This document shows positions 22,457 through 31,109 of a stretch of 64,000 nucleotides of DNA, piece after piece. Position numbers and translations under genes: made by a program. The notes under the pieces were generated by a model that saw only the letters and a program-made list of their open reading frames with translations, ran no database searches and was not told where the DNA came from. The first letter of the stretch is position 1, and the number at the start of each line of letters is the position of its first letter. Origin of the DNA: Ornatilinea apprima (GTDB lineage Bacteria; Chloroflexota; Anaerolineae; Anaerolineales; Anaerolineaceae); NCBI RefSeq assembly GCF_001306115.1, contig NZ_LGCL01000015.1, forward strand, positions 62,001 through 126,000. The letters run 5' to 3'.

Positions 22457-24049
22457 CTATGGTGTGCCTCCCCGGTACAGGAAAGAGACCAACAGCACCA
22501 GCAATACCATCGCCCACAAAACGCCGCCATCTCCTTCCAGCATGGTCACGCCAAACTGCAGAATCCGCTGAATTACACGAAAGACCCAGTTACCAATGCG
22601 ATAAACCCAATCCAGGCGTAAGAGGTCAGCCGAAAACCGCCCGGCGCGCCGCAACACCGCCACCACCCACGGACTGCGTTGCGCCAGAGTTGCGCCGTAG
22701 CGCTCCTGCAGCACAACACCCCCAACCGCCAACCCCAGCCCCATCGCAGCGGCCCACCACACACCGGCGGTGAAGAAACTCGCGGGCAAGATCAGCATTA
22801 AAGCCCAAAAACCCAGAATCAGAACCAGCAGTCCGGCCGGATAGACCACCACCAGCCATCGCTCCAGTATCTCCGGTTCGCGGCCCAGTTTCCGCGTGTG
22901 ACGCAAGTATCCAAAGAGGAGCAGCGCGTAGGCCAGCAGGATCAGTCCATTCGCCAGGCTCAACGGCCGGGCCGCCAATATTTCATAAAGACCCGCGGCA
23001 GGAGTGAACGGCAGGCCCGCCATGCTCAAGCCCGCTGCCAGCGGCAAATACACCATCCACTGCCGGCGCTGCGTGAATAAGAAAATCACGCCCCCCAACA
23101 AGACCAGCGTCATACCCGGAATCACCGATTGCTGCGGGCTGCCATTCAAGACCAGGCTGACCGCCACAGATGCCATCGAGATCAGCCAGAACGGCCGGCC
23201 GCTAATTGCGTCATTGGCCGAGGCCCACATGATGGCCGCGTACAACGCGGTGATGGCTGCCAGCGAGAGCAGCAGCGGCGTGCTGCCGGCCAGTTGAATG
23301 CTAACCGGCAAATGGCCCAGCAAAACCAGGCTCGAGGCCGGCGATGCAAAGCGGATCAGCGTGCCCAACCCCCGCCGCACTTCCAATTCTTCGGTGAACG
23401 GCACATGCAGCGGAATCACCCCCATGCGCAAGCCCACCGCAATCAGCAGAAAGATGGCGCTATCCGGGAAAATATTAGCAAAGTCCAGTTCGGCCCCGCG
23501 AGACGCGCTGTAAGACATGGACCAGATCACCATCAGCGTGCCAAACACGCGCACAATGAAAGCAGTTGCCACGCGCTCAATTTTTTGCGCGCTGCGCGCG
23601 TTCGAAAAAACCACCCAGCCTTCCATTAAATCTATCGCCGTCCAGGCCAGGATCATCGTGATGGGGTTGTTCGCCATCACCCCCAGCAGCGCGGCCCCGT
23701 TCACCGCCAGCGACCCCACCCACAGCAAAGGTGTGGCCGGTTCTTGCAACCGCGCCGATTCCGTCAGCATCACGGCCAGCAACAGGCTGCTCAACGCAAA
23801 GGCGTATGGCCAGGAGAATTCGTCCAACTCCCAGGCCAGTTCAAACGGAGCTTCCAGCCCCGTCTGCCAGACCGGTAGCGCGAAGGGGTCGGGGTTGAAC
23901 CAGTGGGCACCCAGCACCAACCCCCAGGCCAAAATGGAGCCACCCGCAGCCGCCAGCCACAAATACGAAATACTCGGACGAAATTGGGACCACACCAAAA
24001 TCGCCAGGGCAAACAGGAACAGCAGCAAAACGGGCAGGAGTACAAGCAT
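22457..24049 (-). CDS. NuoL/MrpA-like antiporter-type membrane protein (divergent)
   Basis: 530 residues, roughly 14 hydrophobic segments. AVGLRMGVIPLHVPFTEELEVRRGLGTLIRFASPAS aligns (in parts) with the TM7-TM8 region of NuoL/M, where Arg208 occupies the position of the conserved Lys. Acidic residues Asp140 and Glu143 lie in the TM5-like segment ILAWTAIDLMEGW, shifted from the canonical Glu. It ends with an amphipathic stretch and a final hydrophobic segment. It is the first gene of the three-gene membrane module and starts 20 bases after the hydantoinase stop, so the two may share a transcript. Confidence 0.75.
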   Translation of the reverse strand: MLVLLPVLLLFLFALAILVWSQFRPSISYLWLAAAGGSILAWGLVLGAHWFNPDPFALPVWQTGLEAPFELAWELDEFSWPYAFALSSLLLAVMLTESARLQEPATPLLWVGSLAVNGAALLGVMANNPITMILAWTAIDLMEGWVVFSNARSAQKIERVATAFIVRVFGTLMVIWSMSYSASRGAELDFANIFPDSAIFLLIAVGLRMGVIPLHVPFTEELEVRRGLGTLIRFASPASSLVLLGHLPVSIQLAGSTPLLLSLAAITALYAAIMWASANDAISGRPFWLISMASVAVSLVLNGSPQQSVIPGMTLVLLGGVIFLFTQRRQWMVYLPLAAGLSMAGLPFTPAAGLYEILAARPLSLANGLILLAYALLLFGYLRHTRKLGREPEILERWLVVVYPAGLLVLILGFWALMLILPASFFTAGVWWAAAMGLGLAVGGVVLQERYGATLAQRSPWVVAVLRRAGRFSADLLRLDWVYRIGNWVFRVIQRILQFGVTMLEGDGGVLWAMVLLVLLVSFLYRGGTP

Positions 24050-24069
24050 AAGCGAAAACAGGTGCTAGA

Positions 24070-25491
24070 TTATAACACCTCTGCCGATGCGTCTCGGTGC
24101 AGGTAGCGTCCCATGCCGGCTTTGCCCATCCATTTCTGGCCGTCCACGATCAGCTTGCCGCGCAAGAACACTTTCTCCGGGTAGCCTTTCAGCTTCCAGC
24201 CCTCAAACAGGTTGTAATCGGTGCGGTGATGCGCCACCTTTACCCCATATTCCAGTGTTTTCTCCGGGTCCCAAATGGCAATATCCGCATCAGCGCCGGG
24301 CATTAACGACCCCTTGCGCGGATACATGCCAAAAATCTTAGCGGGGTTGGTGCTGCACAGCGCCACAAACTGGTTGGCCGTGATCTTACCGCTGCCCACC
24401 CCGTATGTCCATAAAATTGGCAGACGATCGCCAATGCCCGGCAGACCGTTGGGAATTTCTGTGAAATTGTTCTTCCCCAGTTCCTTGCCCGGAATGGCCA
24501 CTTCCTTGCCTTCATAGAGGATCGGCTTGGTGCCGTCATAAAAGAACGGGCAGTGATCAGTTCCAATCGTCTGGATCGTCCCTTCCATCACGCCTTTCCA
24601 GATACGCTCATTATCGGCCTTGCTGCGCATGGGCGGCGAGCAAATCCACTTCGCGCCGTCCGGGCGCTGTAAATCTTCCAGCGTAAAGAACATGTACTGC
24701 GGGCAAGTTTCGCCCATCACCGGCAGACCGCGTTCGCGCGCGTACTGCAGCATATCGGTTTCGCCGCCGGTATTCATGTGCACCAGGTAAAGCGGCGCAC
24801 CGGCCTGTTCGGCCATCGCGAAACCGCGCAGGGCGGCTTCCACCGCCCCCCAGGCCGGCCGCGTGTGCGCGTGCCATTCCGTTGATATGTTGCCATTGGC
24901 CAGCGCCTCTGCCACTAACTGTTCAATCACATCACCGTTCTCGGCATGCATCATGGTTAAATATCCCCGCTCACCGGCCATGCGCAGCACCCGGAAGATA
25001 TCGCCATCTTGCAGGCGCATGCGATTGTTGTAGGCTGAAAACACTTTGATCGATGAAATTCCCTCTTCGCCCAGCACATGAAATTCTTTGCGCACGTCAT
25101 CATTCACCCGTTCCACATTCATGTGAAAGCCGAAGTCAATCGCCGCCAGATCATCGGCGCGCGCGTGCCAGCCGTCAATATTCTCGCGGAAACTGCCAGG
25201 CCCGTGTGGAATGAAATCAAGCGCCGTGGTGGTGCCCCCAAACGCGGCCGCCTTGTGCCCCGTGTAGTGATCGTCCGAGCTGACCGTACCAAACATGGGC
25301 AGGTTGAGGTGCACATGCGGGTCCACACCGCCCGGCATCACCAGCTTGCCGCTGGCATCGATCACCTCGGCGCCCGCCGGGGGCTGCAGGTTTTTACCCA
25401 CCAGCGAAATCTTCTCGCCCTCGATTAAAATATCAGCCTCAAATGTATCTGCGGCGGTAATTAAGGTGCCGTTTTTAATGATTGTTGTCAT
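24070..25491 (-). CDS. D-hydantoinase / dihydropyrimidinase family amidohydrolase
   Basis: About 473 residues. Metal-binding DPHVHLNL, the carboxylated Lys region SSIKVFSAYNN, MMHAENGDVIEQL, and IGTDHCPF are all in place for a cyclic amidohydrolase of the dihydropyrimidinase/HyuA type. It opens hydantoin- or dihydropyrimidine-type rings in the cytoplasm. The ATG at 25491 is 6 bases after AGGAGG. In E. coli a hydantoinase (hyuA) belongs to the anaerobic purine-degradation region, and here too it lies near carbamoyltransferase and carbamate kinase genes. Reductive pyrimidine breakdown is the alternative, but no dihydropyrimidine dehydrogenase is seen in this window. Confidence 0.9.
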   Translation of the reverse strand: MTTIIKNGTLITAADTFEADILIEGEKISLVGKNLQPPAGAEVIDASGKLVMPGGVDPHVHLNLPMFGTVSSDDHYTGHKAAAFGGTTTALDFIPHGPGSFRENIDGWHARADDLAAIDFGFHMNVERVNDDVRKEFHVLGEEGISSIKVFSAYNNRMRLQDGDIFRVLRMAGERGYLTMMHAENGDVIEQLVAEALANGNISTEWHAHTRPAWGAVEAALRGFAMAEQAGAPLYLVHMNTGGETDMLQYARERGLPVMGETCPQYMFFTLEDLQRPDGAKWICSPPMRSKADNERIWKGVMEGTIQTIGTDHCPFFYDGTKPILYEGKEVAIPGKELGKNNFTEIPNGLPGIGDRLPILWTYGVGSGKITANQFVALCSTNPAKIFGMYPRKGSLMPGADADIAIWDPEKTLEYGVKVAHHRTDYNLFEGWKLKGYPEKVFLRGKLIVDGQKWMGKAGMGRYLHRDASAEVL

Positions 25492-25532
25492 CACATCCTC
25501 CTGAATACAAATATGGATATTCCGAGAGAAAA

Positions 25533-26120
25533 CTACCACTCAACGGCTGAATCTTCAGAAATCTTGTCCAACGCCCCCAGCATCGCCAGCAGCGCCGCGT
25601 CAATCTCCATGCCGCCTGGTACGTCAGGCTGGTAATGTTGAGACTTTTCGGCCCGCTCGCGCAGCGCCTTCCACAGCAGCTCGCGCTCTTCCGTCTTCAC
25701 CACCAGATCTTTCAACTCGCGCGCTTGCAGCAGCATTTCGCCCGTGGAATACAGGAACGTGAAGCGCTTCCAGTAGCTGGCCACAATGGGAACGCTCAGC
25801 GGCAGCAGACCGCCAACCTGGATTTTGTAATACTCTTCTTTGGCTCGCGGGTGATCCGGCTCGTCTCGAAATAACTGCGCGCGCGTTACCAGTTCGTGGC
25901 CGCGCACCGGCGCCAGCCACTCAATCTTCCAGCGGTGATCCGCTCCAAACGCCGCCGTCTGGTAAAACGCCAGGTAATCGACATCCACCACCTTGGGCGC
26001 CGAGCGCAGCGGAATGCGGTACCAGCCCAGCACTCTGGCAATTTCCAAATCACGCGCAGACGGCATGACCGCCACAAGAATAAGGGAAGAGGGATGCACT
26101 TGCAAACCAAAATTCGCCAT
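25533..26120 (-). CDS. conserved hypothetical protein
   Basis: About 195 residues, soluble, no signal or membrane segment. Visible stretches are VLGWYRIPLRSAPKVVDVDYLAFYQTAAFG (quoted in part), WLAPVRGHELVTR, and FLYSTGEMLLQARELKDL. From memory it resembles the N-terminal region found ahead of small DUF559-type endonuclease domains, but no nuclease domain follows here; I hold that loosely. I start at the ATG at 26120, with GGAG about 10 bases upstream. It precedes the hydantoinase gene by 41 bases on the same strand and is divergent from the molybdopterin-subunit gene. Confidence 0.65.
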   Translation of the reverse strand: MANFGLQVHPSSLILVAVMPSARDLEIARVLGWYRIPLRSAPKVVDVDYLAFYQTAAFGADHRWKIEWLAPVRGHELVTRAQLFRDEPDHPRAKEEYYKIQVGGLLPLSVPIVASYWKRFTFLYSTGEMLLQARELKDLVVKTEERELLWKALRERAEKSQHYQPDVPGGMEIDAALLAMLGALDKISEDSAVEW

Positions 26121-26254
26121 ACTTTGCCTGCTCCAACGCGGTTGCTGCAAAATTAATTATAGTGTACCACTTTCACAACTTCGATATTTTGTCTAAGCCC
26201 GGCCGTTCTCTTTCCTTTCTCCCCGCGCCCGCTAAAAATCCGTTCAACTCCGGG

Positions 26255-26284
26255 TTGCGCCCGCCCTCATCCCCCCCGTATAAT
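26255..26284 (+). promoter_or_regulatory. probable promoter of the molybdopterin-subunit gene
   Basis: TTGCGC (26255-26260) and a perfect TATAAT (26279-26284) are 18 bases apart, 43 bases before the start codon at 26327. The -35 matches the consensus only in its TTG. Confidence 0.55.
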
Positions 26285-26326
26285 CAATTCAAAGCGCCTT
26301 CCATATCCCCGTTCAGGAGATAAAAA

Positions 26327-28585
26327 ATGCAGCCGAATTCCCTCATCGGACAGTCCGTTCCCCGCATTGACGCCCGCGAAAAGGTAACCGGCCGTGCCGC
26401 CTACGCCGCGGACATCCCCCTTGAACACCCCGCCTGGGCGGTGGTGCTGCGCAGTCCCCACCACCATGCACGCATTCTGGAAGTCAACACGACCGCCGCG
26501 CAGGCCATGCCCGGCGTCTATTCGGTCATCACTATCGAAGATGTGCCCGGAGAAAAAACCTTCGGAGACATCATCCCCGACCGCCCTGTACTGGCCTCCG
26601 GCAAAGTCCGCTTTCTTGGCGAACCGGTGGCCATCGTCGTTGCCGAAACGCAAGCCGCCGCCCAGTCCGCTTGCCAGGCCATCTCCGTTTCCTACGAGCC
26701 GCTTCCCGCCGCGCTGGATATCCCCGCCGCCCTGGCTCCCAACGCCCCAGCGGTGCACCAGCCCGGCAACCTGCTCGATAGGGTCTCTGTTTCCACCGGC
26801 GACCTGGAGCAGGGTTTTCGCCTGGCCGACCACACCCTCGAAGCCGAATTTACCCTTCAGCGCGTTTACCAGGCCTACCTCGAGCCGGAAGCCTGCACCG
26901 TGCGCGTCGACCCCAACGGTATGCTCACCGTGTGGGTCACCTCGCAGAAGCCGTTCTCTGACCGCGACGCCATCTGCAAAGTGCTGGCCTTGCCTGAAGA
27001 CCAGGTACAGGTCATCAGTGCCGCGGTGGGCGGGGCTTTCGGCGCCAAAGAAGACTCGTCTCTCGCCATTCTGGCCGCCCTGGCCGCTTGGAAAACGCGC
27101 AAAAACCTGCGCCTGGTCAACACCCGCTCCGACTCATTTCTGGCGCACCCGCGCCGTCACCCGGCCAGCCTGCGCTACCGCGCCGGTTTCCGCGCCGACG
27201 GCCGCCTGACAGCCCTGGAAGTCCACGCCGACCTGGACACAGGCGCTTACGCCTCTTACGGCCCGGCGGTAATGCAGCTCTTCACCGAAACGGTTCCGGG
27301 GCCTTACCACATTCCCAACGTCAGCGTAACCTCACGCCTGGTTTACACCAACGCCCCCATCTGCGGCGCGTTCCGCGGTTTTGGCGCGCCCCAGGCCGCC
27401 TTTGGCATTGAATCGCTCCTGGACCGCATCGCCGCGACGCTTTCGCTCTCTCCCATCGAAGTCCGCCGCCGCAACATCTGGCAGCCCGGCGACCTGGCCT
27501 ACACCGGCGTGCCCGTCAACCAGCCCGAAGCCCTGCCCGCCATTCTGGATCAGGCCGAAACCGAAATGAACCGCCTCGCGGCCATCCCCGCTGCGGAAGG
27601 GTGCAAGGCCGGGGTGGGGTTCGCCCTCGGTCTTCAAACGATGGGGCTGGGGTTCCGTGTTCCCGATGACACCTCCATTTGCCTGGAGTGGCAAAGCGAT
27701 GGGCGCGTCAAAGTCTTCCTGGGCGCTGCTGACCTCGGCCAGGGGCTTGCCACCGTGGCCGCCCAAATGACCGCCCAGGCGCTCGGCCTTTCGATGGACA
27801 TGGTGGATGTATCGGAACTGGACACCTTCAACGTCCCCAACAGCGGGGTTACCTGCGCCTCGCGCATGACCTACAACGTGGGCAACGCCATTCTTCTCGC
27901 CGCCGACCATGCAGTAGACGCCCTGCTTTCCGCCGCGGCTGGCTACCTGGGGGTGGAAAAATCCTCTCTGATCTATTCCGGCGGCCGCATTCAGCGCGTT
28001 GACGCGCCCTCAGCCACGGCCATCCCATTCAACCTTCTCGCCGGAAGGATCATCGCCGAAACGGAAAGCCCCATTCAGGGCATGGCCACATTTTCATTCC
28101 CCTACAGCCCCAACACCCCACCCGATTTACCGTTTGGCATGCCGCACGTTAAATTTGTGTTTGGCGCCAACGTCATCCGCGTTGAAATCGATCCGCAGAC
28201 CGGCCAGGTATCTCCCACCCACGTTACCGCCATTCACGACCTGGGCAGAATCATCAACCGAGCCGGGGTCGAAGGGCAGATCACCGGCGGCGTGCTGCAG
28301 GGCCTTGGCTACGCCTTCAGTGAAGATATGTGCCTGGCCGCGCCCAACCGTTGGGTAGACCGCTTCTCAGAGTACCTCATTCCCACTGTGTTGGACGCGC
28401 CGCCGGAATTAAAGACCGTTCTGCTCGAATTTCCCGAAGAAAGCGGCCCCTTTGGCGCCAAAGGCATTGGCGAAATTGCTATGGTGCCCACCGCCCCGGC
28501 CGCTGCCAGCGCGGTGCGCGCCGCCACCGGCACACCGCCCGCGCGCCTGCCTATCACCCCCCAAGACGTCATCTCCCTGGCTTAA
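26327..28585 (+). CDS. xanthine dehydrogenase family, molybdopterin-binding subunit
   Basis: 752 residues, the large Mo-binding subunit alone. Seen: RIDAREKVTGRAAYAADI (N-terminal), VGGAFGAKEDSSLAI, CGAFRGFGAPQAAFGIESL, QGLATVAAQMTAQALGL, and GPFGAKGIGEIAMVPTAPA with the catalytic Glu of GxKGxGE. It should hydroxylate a purine or other N-heterocycle. AGGAG precedes the ATG. No FAD subunit and no 2Fe-2S subunit lie next to it, so partners must come from elsewhere. E. coli XdhD likewise lacks a FAD domain. It sits between the hydantoinase block and the PLP/transporter block, on the opposite strand. Confidence 0.92.
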   Translation: MQPNSLIGQSVPRIDAREKVTGRAAYAADIPLEHPAWAVVLRSPHHHARILEVNTTAAQAMPGVYSVITIEDVPGEKTFGDIIPDRPVLASGKVRFLGEPVAIVVAETQAAAQSACQAISVSYEPLPAALDIPAALAPNAPAVHQPGNLLDRVSVSTGDLEQGFRLADHTLEAEFTLQRVYQAYLEPEACTVRVDPNGMLTVWVTSQKPFSDRDAICKVLALPEDQVQVISAAVGGAFGAKEDSSLAILAALAAWKTRKNLRLVNTRSDSFLAHPRRHPASLRYRAGFRADGRLTALEVHADLDTGAYASYGPAVMQLFTETVPGPYHIPNVSVTSRLVYTNAPICGAFRGFGAPQAAFGIESLLDRIAATLSLSPIEVRRRNIWQPGDLAYTGVPVNQPEALPAILDQAETEMNRLAAIPAAEGCKAGVGFALGLQTMGLGFRVPDDTSICLEWQSDGRVKVFLGAADLGQGLATVAAQMTAQALGLSMDMVDVSELDTFNVPNSGVTCASRMTYNVGNAILLAADHAVDALLSAAAGYLGVEKSSLIYSGGRIQRVDAPSATAIPFNLLAGRIIAETESPIQGMATFSFPYSPNTPPDLPFGMPHVKFVFGANVIRVEIDPQTGQVSPTHVTAIHDLGRIINRAGVEGQITGGVLQGLGYAFSEDMCLAAPNRWVDRFSEYLIPTVLDAPPELKTVLLEFPEESGPFGAKGIGEIAMVPTAPAAASAVRAATGTPPARLPITPQDVISLA

Positions 28586-28590
28586 CAACA

Positions 28591-28617
28591 AAGGACGCCC
28601 ATCGCGCGGGCGTCCTT
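28591..28617. terminator. bidirectional terminator
   Basis: A 10-bp stem AAGGACGCCC / GGGCGTCCTT with a 7-base loop; the plus strand continues TTTTTCG, 6 bases after the molybdopterin-subunit stop. It lies between convergent genes and probably serves both. Confidence 0.9.
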
Positions 28618-28644
28618 TTTCGTTCTTTTGTTGTCTCGCAGCGG

Positions 28645-30114
28645 TTACTTCAACAGGCCGGTCATGGCGTTAAATTCGTTGATCAGCTCGTCGATTTCCT
28701 CGGTCTGAGACTGGAATTCAGTCCAGTAATCGGGAGCGTACCATTGATCAAGAATCTCTTCATAGGTCTTGCCCTGCTGTTCCACCCAGGTGTAATACTT
28801 CAGGTTGTGCACCCGGCGGCGGTCCGCGTAGGTCAGCTCAAGCAGGTTGTCGATGCGCTCGCCGTGCAGGTAGCGGGCGTAGTGTTCGGCAGCGTCAGCT
28901 TCCGTGTATTGGCCGTATTCTTCGTGCATTTCCTTTAAGCGGCTGCCGTACAGTTCCATCGAGTCGGTCAACACAGTCAGAACAACGTCGTTCTCGCCCC
29001 ACTCATAGTATTTAGCCATCTTGATGCTGGAAAGCACATTGGCAATACCAGAGAAACCGAGCAGGTCTAACTGCGGCACCAATGCTTCGGGGACGCCTTT
29101 CTTCACAAGATAGGCGCGCCCGGCCGGCTCGTTGAACAGGCGCGAAATGTTCACCACCGCGGCGTCATCAATCGCCATCACCATGTCGGTGTTCTTGACG
29201 TTGTGAATCCACGGCACGTGCTTGTCGCCAATCCCCTCGATGCGGTGCGCGCCAAAGCCGTTCTCCAGCAGGGTGGGGCACTGCAGCGCTTCACTGGCGG
29301 CGATCTTCGAGGTGGGGTAAAGCTGCTTGATAAAATCGCCGCAGCCAATCGTGCCCGCCGAACCGGTGGTCAGCGCCATACCTGCGTAATTGTCTTTGGG
29401 GCCCATTACCTGCTTCAATACTTCTTCCATCGCGTGGCCGGTTACTTCATAGTGCCACAGGTAATTGCCAAACTCCTCAAACTGGTTGAAGATCATCAAA
29501 TCTTCACCGCTGCGGCGCAGTTCCCAGCATTTATCGAAGATTTCTTTCACATTCGATTCGGTGCCGGGGGTGGCGATAATCTCACCCGCAACCGTCTTCA
29601 GCCAGTCGAAGCGCTCGCGGCTCATGCCTTCGGGGAGAATCGCGATCGATTCGCAGGCCAGCAAGGTCGAGTCATACGCGCCGCCGCGGCAGTAGTTGCC
29701 GGTGGAAGGCCAGACCGCTTTTTGCGTTTCGGGGTCAAACTGGCCGGTTACCAGGCGCGGCACCAGGCAGCCAAAGGTGGCGCCCACTTTGTGCGCGCCG
29801 GTGGGGAACCATTTTCCAACCAAAACAACGATGCGGGCGGGAACGCCGGTGAGGCTGCTGGGCAGCTCCAAGTAATTCACGCCGCCAAACTGACCGCCAA
29901 ACGATTTCGGCTCATTCTTCCAGGTAATGCGGAACAAGTTGCGGGCAGTAACATCCCACAGGCCAATGTTTGCCAATTCAGCTTTAATCGTATCCGGGAT
30001 TAAATCCGGATTTTTCATCTGCGCGAAAGTCGGGATAATGATATTGCGCTCTTTCGCCCGGCGAACCGCCTTCTTGCGTCGGTCTTCAAAAACAGTTAAA
30101 TCAATTTTTGCCAT
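28645..30114 (-). CDS. fold-type II PLP-dependent enzyme (tryptophan synthase beta / cysteine synthase superfamily)
   Basis: About 489 residues. KWFPTGAHKVGATFGCL carries the likely PLP Lys, TGNYCRGGAYDST the phosphate/substrate loop, and TTGSAGTIGCGDFIK a glycine-rich cofactor loop. It is longer than O-acetylserine sulfhydrylases and has a distinct C-terminus. The start is the ATG at 30114. I cannot name the substrate. In the comparable E. coli region the fold-II enzyme is diaminopropionate ammonia-lyase (YgeX), but this sequence is not obviously its orthologue. A role in the last amino-acid step of purine breakdown is an inference from location. Confidence 0.75.
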   Translation of the reverse strand: MAKIDLTVFEDRRKKAVRRAKERNIIIPTFAQMKNPDLIPDTIKAELANIGLWDVTARNLFRITWKNEPKSFGGQFGGVNYLELPSSLTGVPARIVVLVGKWFPTGAHKVGATFGCLVPRLVTGQFDPETQKAVWPSTGNYCRGGAYDSTLLACESIAILPEGMSRERFDWLKTVAGEIIATPGTESNVKEIFDKCWELRRSGEDLMIFNQFEEFGNYLWHYEVTGHAMEEVLKQVMGPKDNYAGMALTTGSAGTIGCGDFIKQLYPTSKIAASEALQCPTLLENGFGAHRIEGIGDKHVPWIHNVKNTDMVMAIDDAAVVNISRLFNEPAGRAYLVKKGVPEALVPQLDLLGFSGIANVLSSIKMAKYYEWGENDVVLTVLTDSMELYGSRLKEMHEEYGQYTEADAAEHYARYLHGERIDNLLELTYADRRRVHNLKYYTWVEQQGKTYEEILDQWYAPDYWTEFQSQTEEIDELINEFNAMTGLLK

Positions 30115-30121
30115 TCCTTCA

Positions 30122-31078
30122 TCACTCCTGTTGGTTAGGTTGAGAATCGTTCGTGGGCGCGTCGTGCACAATATAGAGGGGACGCCCCTTCACTTCATCA
30201 TAAATGCGGCCAATATACTCACCCAGGATCCCTAACGAGATCAGTTGAACCCCGCCTAAAAACAACACCGAGATCAACGTGCTCGCCTGGCCCAGAAATG
30301 CCTGGTCGCCCATCAGGCGCATGATAATCACCACCGGGATCGCCAGAATGCTGACCCCCGCGCTGATAAACCCCATATAAGTAGCCACCTGCAAGGGAAA
30401 ATACGAGAAGCCGGTAATCGCGTTCAGCGCCAGCCGCAGCATCTTCTTGAACGGATACTTCGTCTCGCCCGCCATCCGCGCGCGGCGCTTATAGGCCACC
30501 CCAACTTGCCGGAAGCCCACCCACGCGCTCATCCCGCGCAAAAAGCGGTGGCGCTCGCGCATCGAATTCATCACATTGACCACCTGGCGGTCAAGCAGGC
30601 GAAAATCTCCCGTATCCAGCGGAATATCGACATCGGTAATGCGGTAGATAATGCGGTAAAACAACGAAGCGGTGAACATCTTGAACCACGTTTCGCCTTC
30701 CCGCTCTGCCCGCACTGCGTATACCACCTCATAGCCTTCGCGCCACTTGGCAATCAAATCCAAAATCACTTCCGGCGGGTCCTGAAGGTCTGAGTCAATG
30801 ATCACCACAGCCTTGCCCCGGCTGTAATCCAACCCCGCCGTTACGGCGAGTTGGTGCCCAAAATTGCGGGCAAAGATCACCGGGCGCACGTGCTCATCCT
30901 CTTTGCCCATCTGCCGGATGATATCCGTAGAACCATCCTTCGAGCCGTCATCCACCAGAATCAGTTCCCACGGCTCCCCCGTCTGGTTCATCACCTCGCT
31001 CACACGCTCTCGCAAAGCGGGTAGATTTTCCCGCTCGTTGAAAACCGGGGCAATAATGCTGAATGTAGGCTGCATCAT
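30122..31078 (-). CDS. glycosyltransferase family 2, polyprenyl-phosphate glycosyltransferase type
   Basis: 318 residues. The GT2 domain shows [29 protein letters not shown], and the metal site [12 protein letters not shown]. Two C-terminal hydrophobic segments (about residues 225-290) and [20 protein letters not shown] are typical of DPM1/GtrB/ArnC-like enzymes that load a sugar on undecaprenyl phosphate at the membrane. Two Met codons start the frame (31078, 31075), 5 and 8 bases after GAGG. It lies among catabolic genes on the same strand, with which it has no obvious link. Confidence 0.88.
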   Translation of the reverse strand: MMQPTFSIIAPVFNERENLPALRERVSEVMNQTGEPWELILVDDGSKDGSTDIIRQMGKEDEHVRPVIFARNFGHQLAVTAGLDYSRGKAVVIIDSDLQDPPEVILDLIAKWREGYEVVYAVRAEREGETWFKMFTASLFYRIIYRITDVDIPLDTGDFRLLDRQVVNVMNSMRERHRFLRGMSAWVGFRQVGVAYKRRARMAGETKYPFKKMLRLALNAITGFSYFPLQVATYMGFISAGVSILAIPVVIIMRLMGDQAFLGQASTLISVLFLGGVQLISLGILGEYIGRIYDEVKGRPLYIVHDAPTNDSQPNQQE

Positions 31079-31109
31079 CCTTACCTCTTTCGCGCTGCCA
31101 AAGGCAGCC

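Noticed and set aside
26879..28358. Short frames on both strands within the molybdopterin-subunit gene
   Set aside because: Pro/Arg/Ser-rich shadows of a conserved gene.
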